From the NCBI GenBank assembly GCA_016718385.1, contig JADKDK010000002.1, positions 372,001-436,000 on the forward strand: a stretch of DNA of 64,000 bases, written 5' to 3'. Below the pieces are notes generated by a model. That model was not told the DNA's origin and searched no databases. It saw only the letters and a program-made list of their open reading frames with translations. Shown piece by piece: positions 43,072-51,423 of the stretch. A program made the translations under genes and the position numbers. How positions within the stretch are numbered: the first letter of the stretch is position 1; each line of letters starts with the position of its first letter. This DNA comes from Gammaproteobacteria bacterium. Lineage in GTDB: Bacteria > Pseudomonadota > Gammaproteobacteria > Pseudomonadales > UBA5518.

Positions 43072-43515
43072 TCAGGCCGGCTCGAAGCAGGCGATGTCCG
43101 TGATCGAGCCGCGCCGCTCGGCGGCCCAGCGCGCCTTGACGCGCATGCCGGTGCGCATCGCCGATTCCTCGCCGGCATCGACCACGTGCAGCATCGGGAC
43201 CGCGGTGCCGTCGAGCTTCACCAGCGCGAAGGCGAAGGGGCGCTGCAGCACGTGGTGCGAGGTCGGCTGCCTGACCCAGCACCAGGTGGTCACGATGCCC
43301 GTGTCGGCAACCGCAACGATGTCCGTCAGCGCTGCGCAGCTCACCGGATCGTATTCGGCCGGCGGCACGATCACGCCGCCGTCGGAGCCGCGCACGCCGG
43401 TGATGCGCCCTTCCCGCAACTCGGTGAGGAAGTGCCCGATCACGGGCCCCGTCGAGCGCGTGTAGGTGTACCCAAGCTCGAAGGGCTTGGTGAGGATCTC
43501 CGGCTGGCTCGCCAT
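43072..43515 (-). CDS. DUF35-like OB-fold protein without a complete zinc ribbon
   Basis: A 147-residue relative of the following gene. The OB-fold (TDIVAVADTGIVTTWCWV, FAFALVKLDGTAVPMLHVVD, RTGMRVKARWAAE) is kept. The ribbon is degenerate: the first pair is replaced by VRGSDGG, and only one Cys (in DPVSCAAL) remains where two are expected. It therefore probably does not bind zinc. It is the first gene of the operon with AGGAG before its ATG. It may serve as the second, non-zinc subunit of a heteromeric thiolase complex. Confidence 0.8.
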   Translation of the reverse strand: MASQPEILTKPFELGYTYTRSTGPVIGHFLTELREGRITGVRGSDGGVIVPPAEYDPVSCAALTDIVAVADTGIVTTWCWVRQPTSHHVLQRPFAFALVKLDGTAVPMLHVVDAGEESAMRTGMRVKARWAAERRGSITDIACFEPA

Positions 43516-43696
43516 GTATCGCTCTCCTGGAACTACGTTGAAATGGCATGGTGCACGCTTGGGCCAGGGCTGGCTATGGCATCACCGCGCGCATTGCGCT
43601 GACAAAATTAATCAGTCGCAACCTTTGTCACGCGCGACGCCGCCCCGGTTTATAGTCCAGCGCATCGTTTCGCAACATTACAAAGGATCCACCTGC

Positions 43697-44797
43697 GTGA
43701 AGGCACTCGTCATCGGCGGCACCGGGCCCACCGGGCATCACATCGTCAACGGCCTGATCGCGCGCGGATACACGGTCGAGATCCTGCATCGCGGCACCCA
43801 CGAGGTCGAGGAGATTCCGCGCGAAGTCGTGCATCACCACGCCGACCCCTACGACCCGGCCGTGCTGCGCGAGTTCTTCGACGCGCGCCGCTACGCGCTG
43901 TGCGTGGCGACCTATGGCCGGCTGCGCGCCATCGCGCAGGAAAGCGCGGGCAAGGTGGAGCGCTTCATCTCGGCCGGCGGCGTGCCCGCCTATCGCGGCT
44001 ACATGCACCCGCAAGCCTTCGAACCGGCCGGCCTGCCCGTCCCCACCGGCGAGGATGCCGCCAAGGTGCGCGGACCGGAAGACGACGACAAGGGCTGGCG
44101 CATCCTGCGCACCGAGGAGACGGTGTTCGAATGCCATCCCGGGGCCACGCACATCCGCTATCCCTACGTGTATGGCCGTCACCAGCCCATTCCGTGCGAA
44201 TGGCCGATCGTGCGCCGCATCCTCGACGGGCGCGCGTTCATCATCCTGCCCGACGGCGGCCTCACGCTGCATCACATGGGCTACGCGCAAAACGTGGCGC
44301 ACGGCGTGCTGCTCGCCGTGGACCGGCCGGAGAACGCGCGCGGGCGCATCTACAACTGCGCCGACGACGAGGCGCTCACGCTGCGCCAGCGCACCGAAAT
44401 CATCGCCGCGGCGCTGGGGCGCGCCATAGAGATCGTGTCGATGCCGTGGGAGCTCGCCGTGCCGGCACGCCCGCTGGTGATGCAACCACTGACCACTCAC
44501 CGCGTGCTGGACACCTCGCGCATCCGCGTGGAACTGGGCTACGCCGACCGGGTGCCGGCGCGCGAGGCGCTGGCGATCACGGCGCGCGAACTGGCGGCGA
44601 AACCGCCGGCGCGCGGCGGCGTCGAGGAAATGGTGCTGCAGGATCCCTTCGACTACAGCGCCGAGGACCGCCTGCGCGCGGCCTGGGAAAGCGCACTGGC
44701 GTCAATGCCGGCGATTGCATTCGACACGGAACCCGGTTTCACGATGTCCTACAGCGGCCCCGGCGGGCGGGCACGCTCGAACAACTCCTTCACGTAG
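43697..44797 (+). CDS. NAD-dependent epimerase/dehydratase (extended SDR)
   Basis: A 366-residue extended SDR. It opens KALVIGGTGPTGHHIVNGLIARGY with the Rossmann glycines. RYPYVYGRHQPIPCEWP and a PLTTHRVLDTSRIRVELGY segment follow, as in atypical epimerases. The catalytic Ser-Tyr pair is not the classical one: RFISAGGVPAYRG is the likeliest site. The start is a GTG at 43697, with AGGA nine bases upstream. It is divergent from the DUF35/thiolase operon, with about 180 bases between. Its TAG stop lies in a REP-like repeat. Confidence 0.82.
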   Translation: MKALVIGGTGPTGHHIVNGLIARGYTVEILHRGTHEVEEIPREVVHHHADPYDPAVLREFFDARRYALCVATYGRLRAIAQESAGKVERFISAGGVPAYRGYMHPQAFEPAGLPVPTGEDAAKVRGPEDDDKGWRILRTEETVFECHPGATHIRYPYVYGRHQPIPCEWPIVRRILDGRAFIILPDGGLTLHHMGYAQNVAHGVLLAVDRPENARGRIYNCADDEALTLRQRTEIIAAALGRAIEIVSMPWELAVPARPLVMQPLTTHRVLDTSRIRVELGYADRVPAREALAITARELAAKPPARGGVEEMVLQDPFDYSAEDRLRAAWESALASMPAIAFDTEPGFTMSYSGPGGRARSNNSFT

Positions 44798-44870
44798 GTC
44801 CGGATTCATCCGGACAGGCCCCGTGTCTGCGGATTCATCCGGACACGGGTTCGGCACAGGCCGGACCCGC
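44792..44870. repeat. REP-like palindrome array (three degenerate units)
   Basis: GTCCGGATTCATCCGGAC at 44798-44815 is preceded by ACGTAG, whose TAG ends the epimerase gene. A second unit is nested in CCGTGTC...GACACGG (44820-44847, containing GGATTCATCCGGAC). An inverted remnant GTTCGGCACAGGCCGGAC with CCGCC follows. It separates convergent genes. Confidence 0.75.
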
Positions 44871-44877
44871 CAATCAT

Positions 44878-45507
44878 TCACATCGGCCGCACGATCATCC
44901 CCACCCACGGCTCGAGCCACGACATCAGCGGCTGCGCGAGCGCAAGCACGCCGAAGATCGCGAACATCAGCGCCGCCACACGGTGCATGTACGCCCGCGG
45001 CACCCGCGAGAGCAGCGTGCTGCCCACCGCCACCCCGAGCAGCGACACGCTCCACAGCGCCAGCGTGGCGCCGGTGAACACCGACCAGGCGTCACCGGTG
45101 CTGGCGACCAGCGCGATCAACGCCAGTTGTGTCTTGTCACCGAGTTCGGCCACGAAGATCAGCGCAAAGCTGCTGAGCACCACCCCGCCGCCGCCGCGGC
45201 GCTCCGCGGCCTCCTCCTCGGGCTCGCCGGCATCGCGCCACGACTTCCAGGCGAAGAACAGGAACATCGCGCCGGCGACCAGCAGCACCGCCGAGCGTGG
45301 CACGTAGCGAAACAGCACTTCGCCGACCGCAACCGCGAGCAGGTTCAGCACCAGGAATGCCGCGCAGACGCCGATCGCGACCGGCAGCGCGCGATAGCGA
45401 TGCGCCAGAGTCATGGTCATCAGCTGGGTCTTGTCGCCCATCTCGGCGAGGAACAGCAGGGCGAACGAGGAAAGGACGACGGTGAGGCTCATCGGATCGT
45501 GATCCAT
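44878..45507 (-). CDS. UPF0016/TMEM165 family manganese exporter (MneA-like)
   Basis: A 209-residue protein of six predicted membrane segments in two homologous halves. Each half carries the family motif: LAEMGDKTQL in the first and VAELGDKTQL in the second. A short hydrophilic loop rich in Glu and Gly joins them. Bacterial members such as MneA export Mn2+. The ATG at 45507 gives the best length; another at 45492 is possible. A strong stem-loop lies in the leader 30-70 bases upstream. No yybP-ykoY riboswitch consensus was recognised. Confidence 0.88.
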   Translation of the reverse strand: MDHDPMSLTVVLSSFALLFLAEMGDKTQLMTMTLAHRYRALPVAIGVCAAFLVLNLLAVAVGEVLFRYVPRSAVLLVAGAMFLFFAWKSWRDAGEPEEEAAERRGGGGVVLSSFALIFVAELGDKTQLALIALVASTGDAWSVFTGATLALWSVSLLGVAVGSTLLSRVPRAYMHRVAALMFAIFGVLALAQPLMSWLEPWVGMIVRPM

Positions 45508-45837
45508 GTGTCTTTGACGCGGGCGCATGGTAGCGCAGCGCCACGCGGGCAGCACTCGAGGCTGCGTCGTGGCGCGGGTTGCGGGCGTCGAGCGGCGCTC
45601 GCACCAGGCCGGCGCCATCCAGGTGCAACGGCGCAGGGTTGTAGGCGGAAGAGTTCGACGGACATGCACCGCTGGGTTCGAAACCGGGCATTTCCGGTGA
45701 TTTTTCACAGACTTGGAGCTGAACTCTGCATCGAAAGGACGCAAGCTGCCGCACCACAATGGTCGGCAGCGTCATACTACGCTACGCTGGGCTGTGCACT
45801 GCAGTCGGCCTCACCTTTCCAAAGGAGAACAACGGGG
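45508..45837. other. Divergent intergenic region between the Mn exporter and the TonB receptor
   Basis: This 330-base gap holds the structured leader of the exporter gene (45538-45575) and an AT-richer tract (45690-45780) nearer the receptor. AAGGAG lies before the receptor ATG at 45838. No classical promoter boxes with good matches were found. Open frames in it are short shadows. Confidence 0.4.
45538..45575 (-). promoter_or_regulatory. Nested stem-loop in the leader of the Mn exporter gene
   Basis: GCGCCACG and CGTGGCGC form an 8-bp outer stem, and inside it GCAGC and GCTGC form a 5-bp stem around ACTCGAG. It lies 31-68 bases upstream of the exporter start on its transcript. Control by RNA structure is known for Mn exporters, but this element does not match a known riboswitch that I can recognise. 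Confidence 0.4.
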
Positions 45838-48489
45838 ATGAACAACGTGAACCATCGCAGGAAAGCGCTCTTCGTGGGCATCCTGGGCGCCAGCGCCCTG
45901 CTGCTCGCAGAAGGCACCATGGCCCAGGACGACGTCACCAACCTCGGTATCGAGGAAATGGTCGTCACCGCGCAGAAGCGCGAGGAGAACGTGCAGGCGG
46001 TGCCGATCTCGATCTCCACGCTCAGTGCGAACGATATCGAGCGCCGGGGCGTGCAGAGCGCCGCCGACCTGATGAGCACCGTACCGAACATGGCAGGCTT
46101 CCAGTCGCCCGGCGCACGCGGCAACGCCTCGATCGCGATGCGCGGTGTCACCAGCGGCAGTCCGGCCAACCTGTCGATCGACTCCTCGATCGGAATTTAC
46201 ATCGACGGCTTTTTCCTCGGCAAGCCGCTCAGCGCGGGCATGGACGTGGCTGAACTCGAGCGCATCGAGGTGTTGCGCGGCCCGCAAGGCACGCTGTATG
46301 GCCGCAATTCCACTGGCGGTGCGGTCAATTTCATCACGCGCAAGCCTTCGGGCGAATTCGGCGGTAAGGTCAGCGGTACCGTGGGCAGCGACAGCCTTTG
46401 GGGCATCAAGGCTGCGGTAGACACCCCGACGCTCGGCACCGACGGCGAGGGCGCCGGCACACTCAAGGGGCAGTTCTCGGCGCAGACCCGCCAGCGTGAC
46501 GGCCTGTACGATTCCCGCTCCGGGGCAGGCGTCGATCAGGAGTTCGACGACCTCGACCGCGACGCCTATCGCGTGGCGCTGCGCTGGGAACCGAACGACG
46601 CGGTGACCTTCGACTACGCTTGGGACAAGAGCAAGCTTGACGAGGTGAACACGGTTTATTCCCCGGTCGGCCTCACGCCTTACGCCATCCCGACGGCCAC
46701 CAATCCGGGTGACCGCATCACGCGGCTCAATGGTTATATCGCCCAGGGTCAGGCCGGTCTCGCGGGCAGTGGCATTCTGGCTGGCCCGGCATCCAGCGAC
46801 CCCACCTTCTCGCGCTGGCTGAACTCGACAATCGCCATGCGCGACGCGATGCTCGGCATCAACAGCGACGGGGAGCGTCCGAGTCGCGGCGCAGTGGACG
46901 CGGCCTCGGAGGCGACCAACGAGAGCGAAGGACACAGCCTGACCGTGGGGTGGAACTTTGAGGAACTCGGATTCCTCGGTGACGTCGAGTTCAAGTCGAT
47001 GACCGGCTGGCGCGATGCGGAAGCGCGCAATCTCGGTGACCTCGACGGCTTCGACAACACGGTTGCGCCCGGCGGCTCCGGCGCCCTGAACGAAGTCAGC
47101 GCCGCGGCGATGTACAACTACTACGCCTTTGGCAGCATTCTGGGCGGCAACGCCTCCACGGCCAAGCTGTGGAGCCTGATCGACACCTTCGGCGGTGGCT
47201 TCTTCGTGCAGGACGCGCAGTTCGACTACGAACAGTTCTCGCAGGAACTGCAGATGGTGGGCAGCACCGAGCGTCTGCAGTACGCGGTGGGGCTCTACTA
47301 CTTCGAGGACAACGGCAGCTTCGACAACTATCGCAAGGCGGCCATCCCGTTCGGCGGTATCCTGACCTCGGCATACGACAACGAGACCGAGGCCTCGGCC
47401 TTCTATTCCCAATTCACCTACACCCCGCCGGTACTCGACGACAAGCTCGCGCTGACCGTCGGCTACCGTTACACGGAGGAAGACAAGGGTATCCGCTACC
47501 GCTACCTGACAGACGTGAATCCCGCCACCGGCTTGGGCCTGCGCCTGCCTAGCGGCGCGATCAACACCGCATACACCGGCGAGTTGTACCAGGCCTCGAC
47601 CTACGGCGACCAGTTCGACGCTACATTCAGCAACGACTCGGGCAACGTCACAGTGGCCTACCAGCTGACTGAAGACACCAACATGTTCCTGCGCTGGGCG
47701 ACGGGCTATCGCAGCGGCGGCTTCAACGGCGAGCTCTACAACAACCCGTTCGAGGAGGAGACTATCGAGCAGGTCGAGTTGGGCGTGAAATCGGACGTCG
47801 TGCCCGGCCTGTTGCGAATCAACGCCTCGGTGTTCCAGTTCACCTATGAAGATCTGCAGACCAGCGAGATCCGGCTGATCAACAACTCGCCGACTTCCTA
47901 CTACGGCAATGCCGGCGAAGCCGATCGCTGGGGTTCGGAAATCGAAGCGCAACTCTCGCCGACCGACAACCTGATGATCGCCCTGAGTTGGACCCACATG
48001 AGCGGCAACTTCGAGAAGTACCCGCCGGTGTGCGGCACCGGTACCTTCTCGGGTGAATGCCTGCCGACCAGCGATTTCGCCGAGCGCGGCTACTCGCCCG
48101 ACAACTCGGCCTCGCTGGTTGCCGACTGGGTGTTTGTGCGCACCGACTGGGCTGATTTCATGGCCCACGTCGGGGCGTTCTGGCAGGACGAGATGGGTAC
48201 CGCAGCTCTGTGGGCCGGCACCTATGCACCGAACCCGACGGCAACCGCGAACGCGCGTCCGTACCTGTACGACCATGTCACGATGGACGATCGCGTGGTG
48301 GTCAACGCCCGCGTCGGTATCGAGAACGTGGAGTTGTCGCGCGGTACGCTGCGCGCCGCCTTGTGGTCCAACAACCTGCTGGACGAGGATTACCCGGCCA
48401 CCGGTATCAACTTCGGCTCCCTCGGCATGGTCACCGAAGCGTATGGTGAGCCGCGCACCTTCGGCCTGGACGTGACCTTCGAGTTCTGA
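45838..48489 (+). CDS. TonB-dependent outer-membrane receptor
   Basis: An 883-residue receptor. The signal peptide is residues 1-29 (ending GTMA before QDDV). The TonB box region reads IEEMVVTAQKREEN, and the plug carries SIGIYIDGFFLGKP and ELERIEVLRGPQGTLYGRNSTGGAVNF. The 22-strand barrel ends with an aromatic (FGLDVTFEF). The receptor class with VVTAQKREE is typical for uptake of complex organic ligands, for example polysaccharides, steroids or siderophores. AAGGAG precedes the ATG. A rho-independent terminator follows 27 bases after the stop, so it is monocistronic. Confidence 0.93.
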   Translation: MNNVNHRRKALFVGILGASALLLAEGTMAQDDVTNLGIEEMVVTAQKREENVQAVPISISTLSANDIERRGVQSAADLMSTVPNMAGFQSPGARGNASIAMRGVTSGSPANLSIDSSIGIYIDGFFLGKPLSAGMDVAELERIEVLRGPQGTLYGRNSTGGAVNFITRKPSGEFGGKVSGTVGSDSLWGIKAAVDTPTLGTDGEGAGTLKGQFSAQTRQRDGLYDSRSGAGVDQEFDDLDRDAYRVALRWEPNDAVTFDYAWDKSKLDEVNTVYSPVGLTPYAIPTATNPGDRITRLNGYIAQGQAGLAGSGILAGPASSDPTFSRWLNSTIAMRDAMLGINSDGERPSRGAVDAASEATNESEGHSLTVGWNFEELGFLGDVEFKSMTGWRDAEARNLGDLDGFDNTVAPGGSGALNEVSAAAMYNYYAFGSILGGNASTAKLWSLIDTFGGGFFVQDAQFDYEQFSQELQMVGSTERLQYAVGLYYFEDNGSFDNYRKAAIPFGGILTSAYDNETEASAFYSQFTYTPPVLDDKLALTVGYRYTEEDKGIRYRYLTDVNPATGLGLRLPSGAINTAYTGELYQASTYGDQFDATFSNDSGNVTVAYQLTEDTNMFLRWATGYRSGGFNGELYNNPFEEETIEQVELGVKSDVVPGLLRINASVFQFTYEDLQTSEIRLINNSPTSYYGNAGEADRWGSEIEAQLSPTDNLMIALSWTHMSGNFEKYPPVCGTGTFSGECLPTSDFAERGYSPDNSASLVADWVFVRTDWADFMAHVGAFWQDEMGTAALWAGTYAPNPTATANARPYLYDHVTMDDRVVVNARVGIENVELSRGTLRAALWSNNLLDEDYPATGINFGSLGMVTEAYGEPRTFGLDVTFEF

Positions 48490-48515
48490 TTCCGGTCGGC
48501 TACGAAACGACTTTC

Positions 48516-48538
48516 AAGGGCCCCTCGGGGCCCTTTTT
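48516..48538 (+). terminator. Rho-independent terminator of the TonB receptor gene
   Basis: AAGGGCCCC and GGGGCCCTT form a hairpin around a short TC-centred loop, followed by TTTTTCTT, 27 bases after the receptor stop. It is the clearest terminator on the plus strand. Confidence 0.85.
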
Positions 48539-48593
48539 CTTGTCCGGCTGTTTCTGCAGACCATCCGTCGCAGGCATCGAGTGCGGCGGACGC

Positions 48594-49769
48594 TCAGGGC
48601 GGCTGGCCCCGCTCGCCACCGCGCGCCAGGGCCGCCTGCCCGACGCGGAGCGCACCGCCGCCTGCCTGCCGTGGCAGGCAGGTACGGTCGCGAAAACCAC
48701 GTGGCGTGGTGCCCGTCCAGGCGCGGAACGAGCGGATGAAGGAACTCGTCTCGGTGAATCCCAACCGCTCGCCGATGTCCGCGACGCTCAGCTCGCTCGC
48801 CTGCAGCAGGCGGATGGCCGCATCGCGGCGGCAGTCGTCCTTGAGTCGCTGGTAGCTGGTCTGCTCGCTCATCAGGCGACGGCGCAGGCTGGAGGACGAC
48901 ATGCCGAGGCGCTCGGCGATCTCCTCGAAGCTGGGCAGGCCGTCGGCGAACTTGTTGCCGAGCAAGGAGCGGATCGCCGCACTGGTGCTCGCGGGCGCGT
49001 GGTCCATCTGCATGAGCTGATAGGGGCCGGTGCGCAGCATGTCCTCGAGCGAGGCAGCGTCGTGCACCAGCTTGCAGTCGAGAAAATGCGCGGGGAACTC
49101 GAGGAAGGAATTGCCCTCGACGGCGCGCACCGGGCAGCGGAATATGCCGGCAAGTTTGCTGGCGTATCCCTCGGGCAGCGCGCTCACGCCCACGCCGACC
49201 TGTTCCGGCTCCAGCGCGCGACCGATCAACCAGCCGCAGAAGGCATGCCACACCGTGAGGCCGGAGCCGCGCCCCAGCACCAGCGGCCAGATCGTGCCGT
49301 GGAGAGCGCGCGGAATGAAGCGATTCTGGCTGTCGAGCAGACGATGCTGGTACACCAGCCGAGCCAGATCACCGTGGCGCTCCAGCGTCATGCGGTCGCC
49401 CTTGAGCTGCGGCGATATCAGGCTCTCGAACTCGCTCGCCCGCGCGAGCGCCTCGCCGAGCGTACGGCAGGTGATCACGCAACAGGCCATGAGCCGGAAG
49501 GCCTTGCCGCCCATCCCCGCGGCCCAGGGCAGCGCCAGATCATGGGACTGCAGGCGAACCACGGATTCCGTATACAGCAGGCCGTAGTAGAGGCTCGGCA
49601 GCACATCGCTGGGCGCGGCGCACTGCAGCGTGCGGGCGTCGATGCCGACGGCCGCAGCCAGCGCGGCGCCGTCGAGCCCCTGCTCGTCGAGATAGGCGAG
49701 CAGCCGCCGGAACTTGCTCACCGGCACGCCCGTCGCGTCCAACTGCTGTGCTCTCTTCGCCGCCGCCAA
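48594..49769 (-). CDS. AraC-family transcriptional regulator
   Basis: A 391-residue regulator. An arabinose-binding-like N-terminal domain of about 200 residues (VSKFRRLLAYLDEQGLDGAAL, FRLMACCVITCRTLGEAL) is followed by two helix-turn-helix units of the AraC type at the end (SFEEIAERLGMSSSSLRRRL and SVADIGERLGFTETSSFIRSF). The start is likely TTG at 49769, with GGGGAG just upstream, because no ATG or GTG in this frame has a better site; this is uncertain. It is divergent from the first flavoprotein gene and probably regulates that cluster. Confidence 0.85.
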   Translation of the reverse strand: MAAAKRAQQLDATGVPVSKFRRLLAYLDEQGLDGAALAAAVGIDARTLQCAAPSDVLPSLYYGLLYTESVVRLQSHDLALPWAAGMGGKAFRLMACCVITCRTLGEALARASEFESLISPQLKGDRMTLERHGDLARLVYQHRLLDSQNRFIPRALHGTIWPLVLGRGSGLTVWHAFCGWLIGRALEPEQVGVGVSALPEGYASKLAGIFRCPVRAVEGNSFLEFPAHFLDCKLVHDAASLEDMLRTGPYQLMQMDHAPASTSAAIRSLLGNKFADGLPSFEEIAERLGMSSSSLRRRLMSEQTSYQRLKDDCRRDAAIRLLQASELSVADIGERLGFTETSSFIRSFRAWTGTTPRGFRDRTCLPRQAGGGALRVGQAALARGGERGQPP

Positions 49770-49820
49770 TTCTCTCCCCCGTCCGTGAACCAATATGCGA
49801 GAGCAATTGAACGCCAAGGG

Positions 49821-49836
49821 GCTTGTTTTCACAAGC
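49821..49836. promoter_or_regulatory. Operator-like palindrome between the AraC regulator and flavoprotein gene
   Basis: GCTTGT-TTTC-ACAAGC is a perfect 6+6 inverted repeat in the AT-richer part of the divergent gap, about 90 bases before the flavoprotein start and 52 before the regulator start. It is a candidate regulator site; AraC proteins more often use direct repeats, so the binder is uncertain. Confidence 0.35.
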
Positions 49837-49925
49837 AAGTCCACTAGGCTAGGCCGTTTGGACCGACCGGCGCCCCGCGCCCCTGCTCGGTTTCCTCGCC
49901 CACACGACCACAGGAGTCCCTCCGG

Positions 49926-51413
49926 ATGAACAGCAAGACCCTGCCGACCCGCGCGCGCCGCCTGACGCCCGACATGGACTTCTTCGATGGCGCTGACGTC
50001 GTCGTGGTGGGACTGGGCTCGGCCGGCGCCAGCGCCGCGATCGAGGCCGCGGAACAGGGCGCCACGGTGCTCGTGCTCGAAGCGGCCAGCGCCGGCGGCG
50101 GCACCACCGCGATGGCCGGCGGACTGATCTACATGGGCGGCGGCACGCCCACGCAGAAGGCCTGCGGCATCGAGGACACCACCGAGGACATGTACGAGTA
50201 CCTGCTGATGGCCAGCGGTCCCAATGCCGATCCCGCGCGCGTGCGGCTCTATGCCGACGGCAGCCTCGCGCACTACGACTGGCTGCTCGCGCAGGGCATG
50301 GAGTACAAGCCCGAGTATTACGCCAGAAAACACACCAACACGCCGGGAGACGAGGGCCTGATCTACACCGGCAACGAGACCTGCAACGAGTTCCGTGCCC
50401 GCGCCGCGCCCGCCCCGCGCGGCCACAAGGGCAAGGCCCAGGGCGAGGACGGCGGCCGGATGCTGATGGAGAAGCTGATCGCCTCGGCCACCGCGAAGGG
50501 CGTGCGTATCCGCTGCGATGCGCGCGCGCTGACCGCGATCGTCGACGAGGCCGGCGCCGTCGCGGGCGTGGTCGCGCGCATCGACGGCGAAGAGCGCAAC
50601 ATCCGCGCGAGGCGCGGTGTGGTGCTCTGCGCCGGCGGCTTCATCATGAACAACGAGATGGTGCAGCGCCACGCGCCGCACCTGCTGCACGAGACCGTGC
50701 TCAACGGCAATCCCAATGACAACGGCATGGGTATCCGCATCGGCATGGGGGCCGGCGGCGCGGTGATGAACATGAACGAGGGATTCGTCTGCCTGCCGTT
50801 CTATCCGCCCGCAGACCTCGTCGAGGCCATCATGATCAACAGCAAGGGCCAGCGCTTCATCAACGAGGACTGCTACCACGGGCGCATGGGCGAGGCGATC
50901 CTGAGGAACTATCCCGAGAAGCATTACCTCGTGATCGACAGCCGGCTGTTCCACACCATGGAACGCCCGCCGCTCGGCGGCTTCAAGGTGGTCGCCACCG
51001 GTGACACCGTCGAGGAGCTCGAAGCCGAGCTCGCGCTACCCGCCGGCACGCTTGCCTTCACGGTCGACTTCTTCAACCGCCACGCCCGCAACGGCGAGGA
51101 TCCCTTGTTCCGCAAGCACGCCGACTACCTGGTGCCGCTGGACAACCCGCCCTACGCCGCCTGCGACGTGACGCCCGGGTCAGGCGCGTTCTACCCGGTA
51201 TTCACGCTGGGCGGACTGCACGCGCGGCCGACGGGCGAGGTACTGACCGAGGACAACGTCGTGGTGCCAGGGCTGTTCACCGCGGGGCGCAACTGCTGCG
51301 GCCTGCCGCGCTCGGGCGCCACCTACAGCAGCGGGATGTCGATCGGGGACGCGACCTTCTTCGGGCGCCTGGCGGGACGCAGCGCGGCCGCGGCGCCCGC
51401 TCGCCCGCACTGA
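49926..51413 (+). CDS. FAD-dependent KstD-like flavoprotein (fumarate reductase/ketosteroid dehydrogenase superfamily)
   Basis: A 495-residue flavoprotein. FAD-binding ADVVVVGLGSAGASAAIEA stands near residue 23. GGGTTAMAGGLIYMGGG follows, then the second nucleotide motif RARRGVVLCAGGFIMNNEM, and the C-terminal VPGLFTAGRNCCGLPRSGATYSSG near the isoalloxazine. Enzymes of this fold include 3-ketosteroid dehydrogenases that put double bonds into cyclic ketones. AGGAG nine bases before the ATG fixes the start. It has a paralogue at 56355. It leads a cluster under the AraC regulator. The substrate is inferred from the cluster only. Confidence 0.82.
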   Translation: MNSKTLPTRARRLTPDMDFFDGADVVVVGLGSAGASAAIEAAEQGATVLVLEAASAGGGTTAMAGGLIYMGGGTPTQKACGIEDTTEDMYEYLLMASGPNADPARVRLYADGSLAHYDWLLAQGMEYKPEYYARKHTNTPGDEGLIYTGNETCNEFRARAAPAPRGHKGKAQGEDGGRMLMEKLIASATAKGVRIRCDARALTAIVDEAGAVAGVVARIDGEERNIRARRGVVLCAGGFIMNNEMVQRHAPHLLHETVLNGNPNDNGMGIRIGMGAGGAVMNMNEGFVCLPFYPPADLVEAIMINSKGQRFINEDCYHGRMGEAILRNYPEKHYLVIDSRLFHTMERPPLGGFKVVATGDTVEELEAELALPAGTLAFTVDFFNRHARNGEDPLFRKHADYLVPLDNPPYAACDVTPGSGAFYPVFTLGGLHARPTGEVLTEDNVVVPGLFTAGRNCCGLPRSGATYSSGMSIGDATFFGRLAGRSAAAAPARPH

Positions 51414-51423
51414 CCCATAGCGC

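Noticed and set aside
43620..43696. A promoter with TATAGT at about 43653 for the epimerase gene
   Set aside because: The best -35 candidate (TTGTCA) is about 20 bases away, too far for a confident sigma-70 call.
45508..45780. A yybP-ykoY manganese riboswitch
   Set aside because: Conserved blocks of that riboswitch were not seen; only a generic nested hairpin is present.
43900..45837. A long in-frame 5' extension of the TonB receptor frame
   Set aside because: The extension overlaps the epimerase and exporter genes and codes Arg-rich shadow sequence; a signal peptide and AAGGAG at 45838 show the true start.
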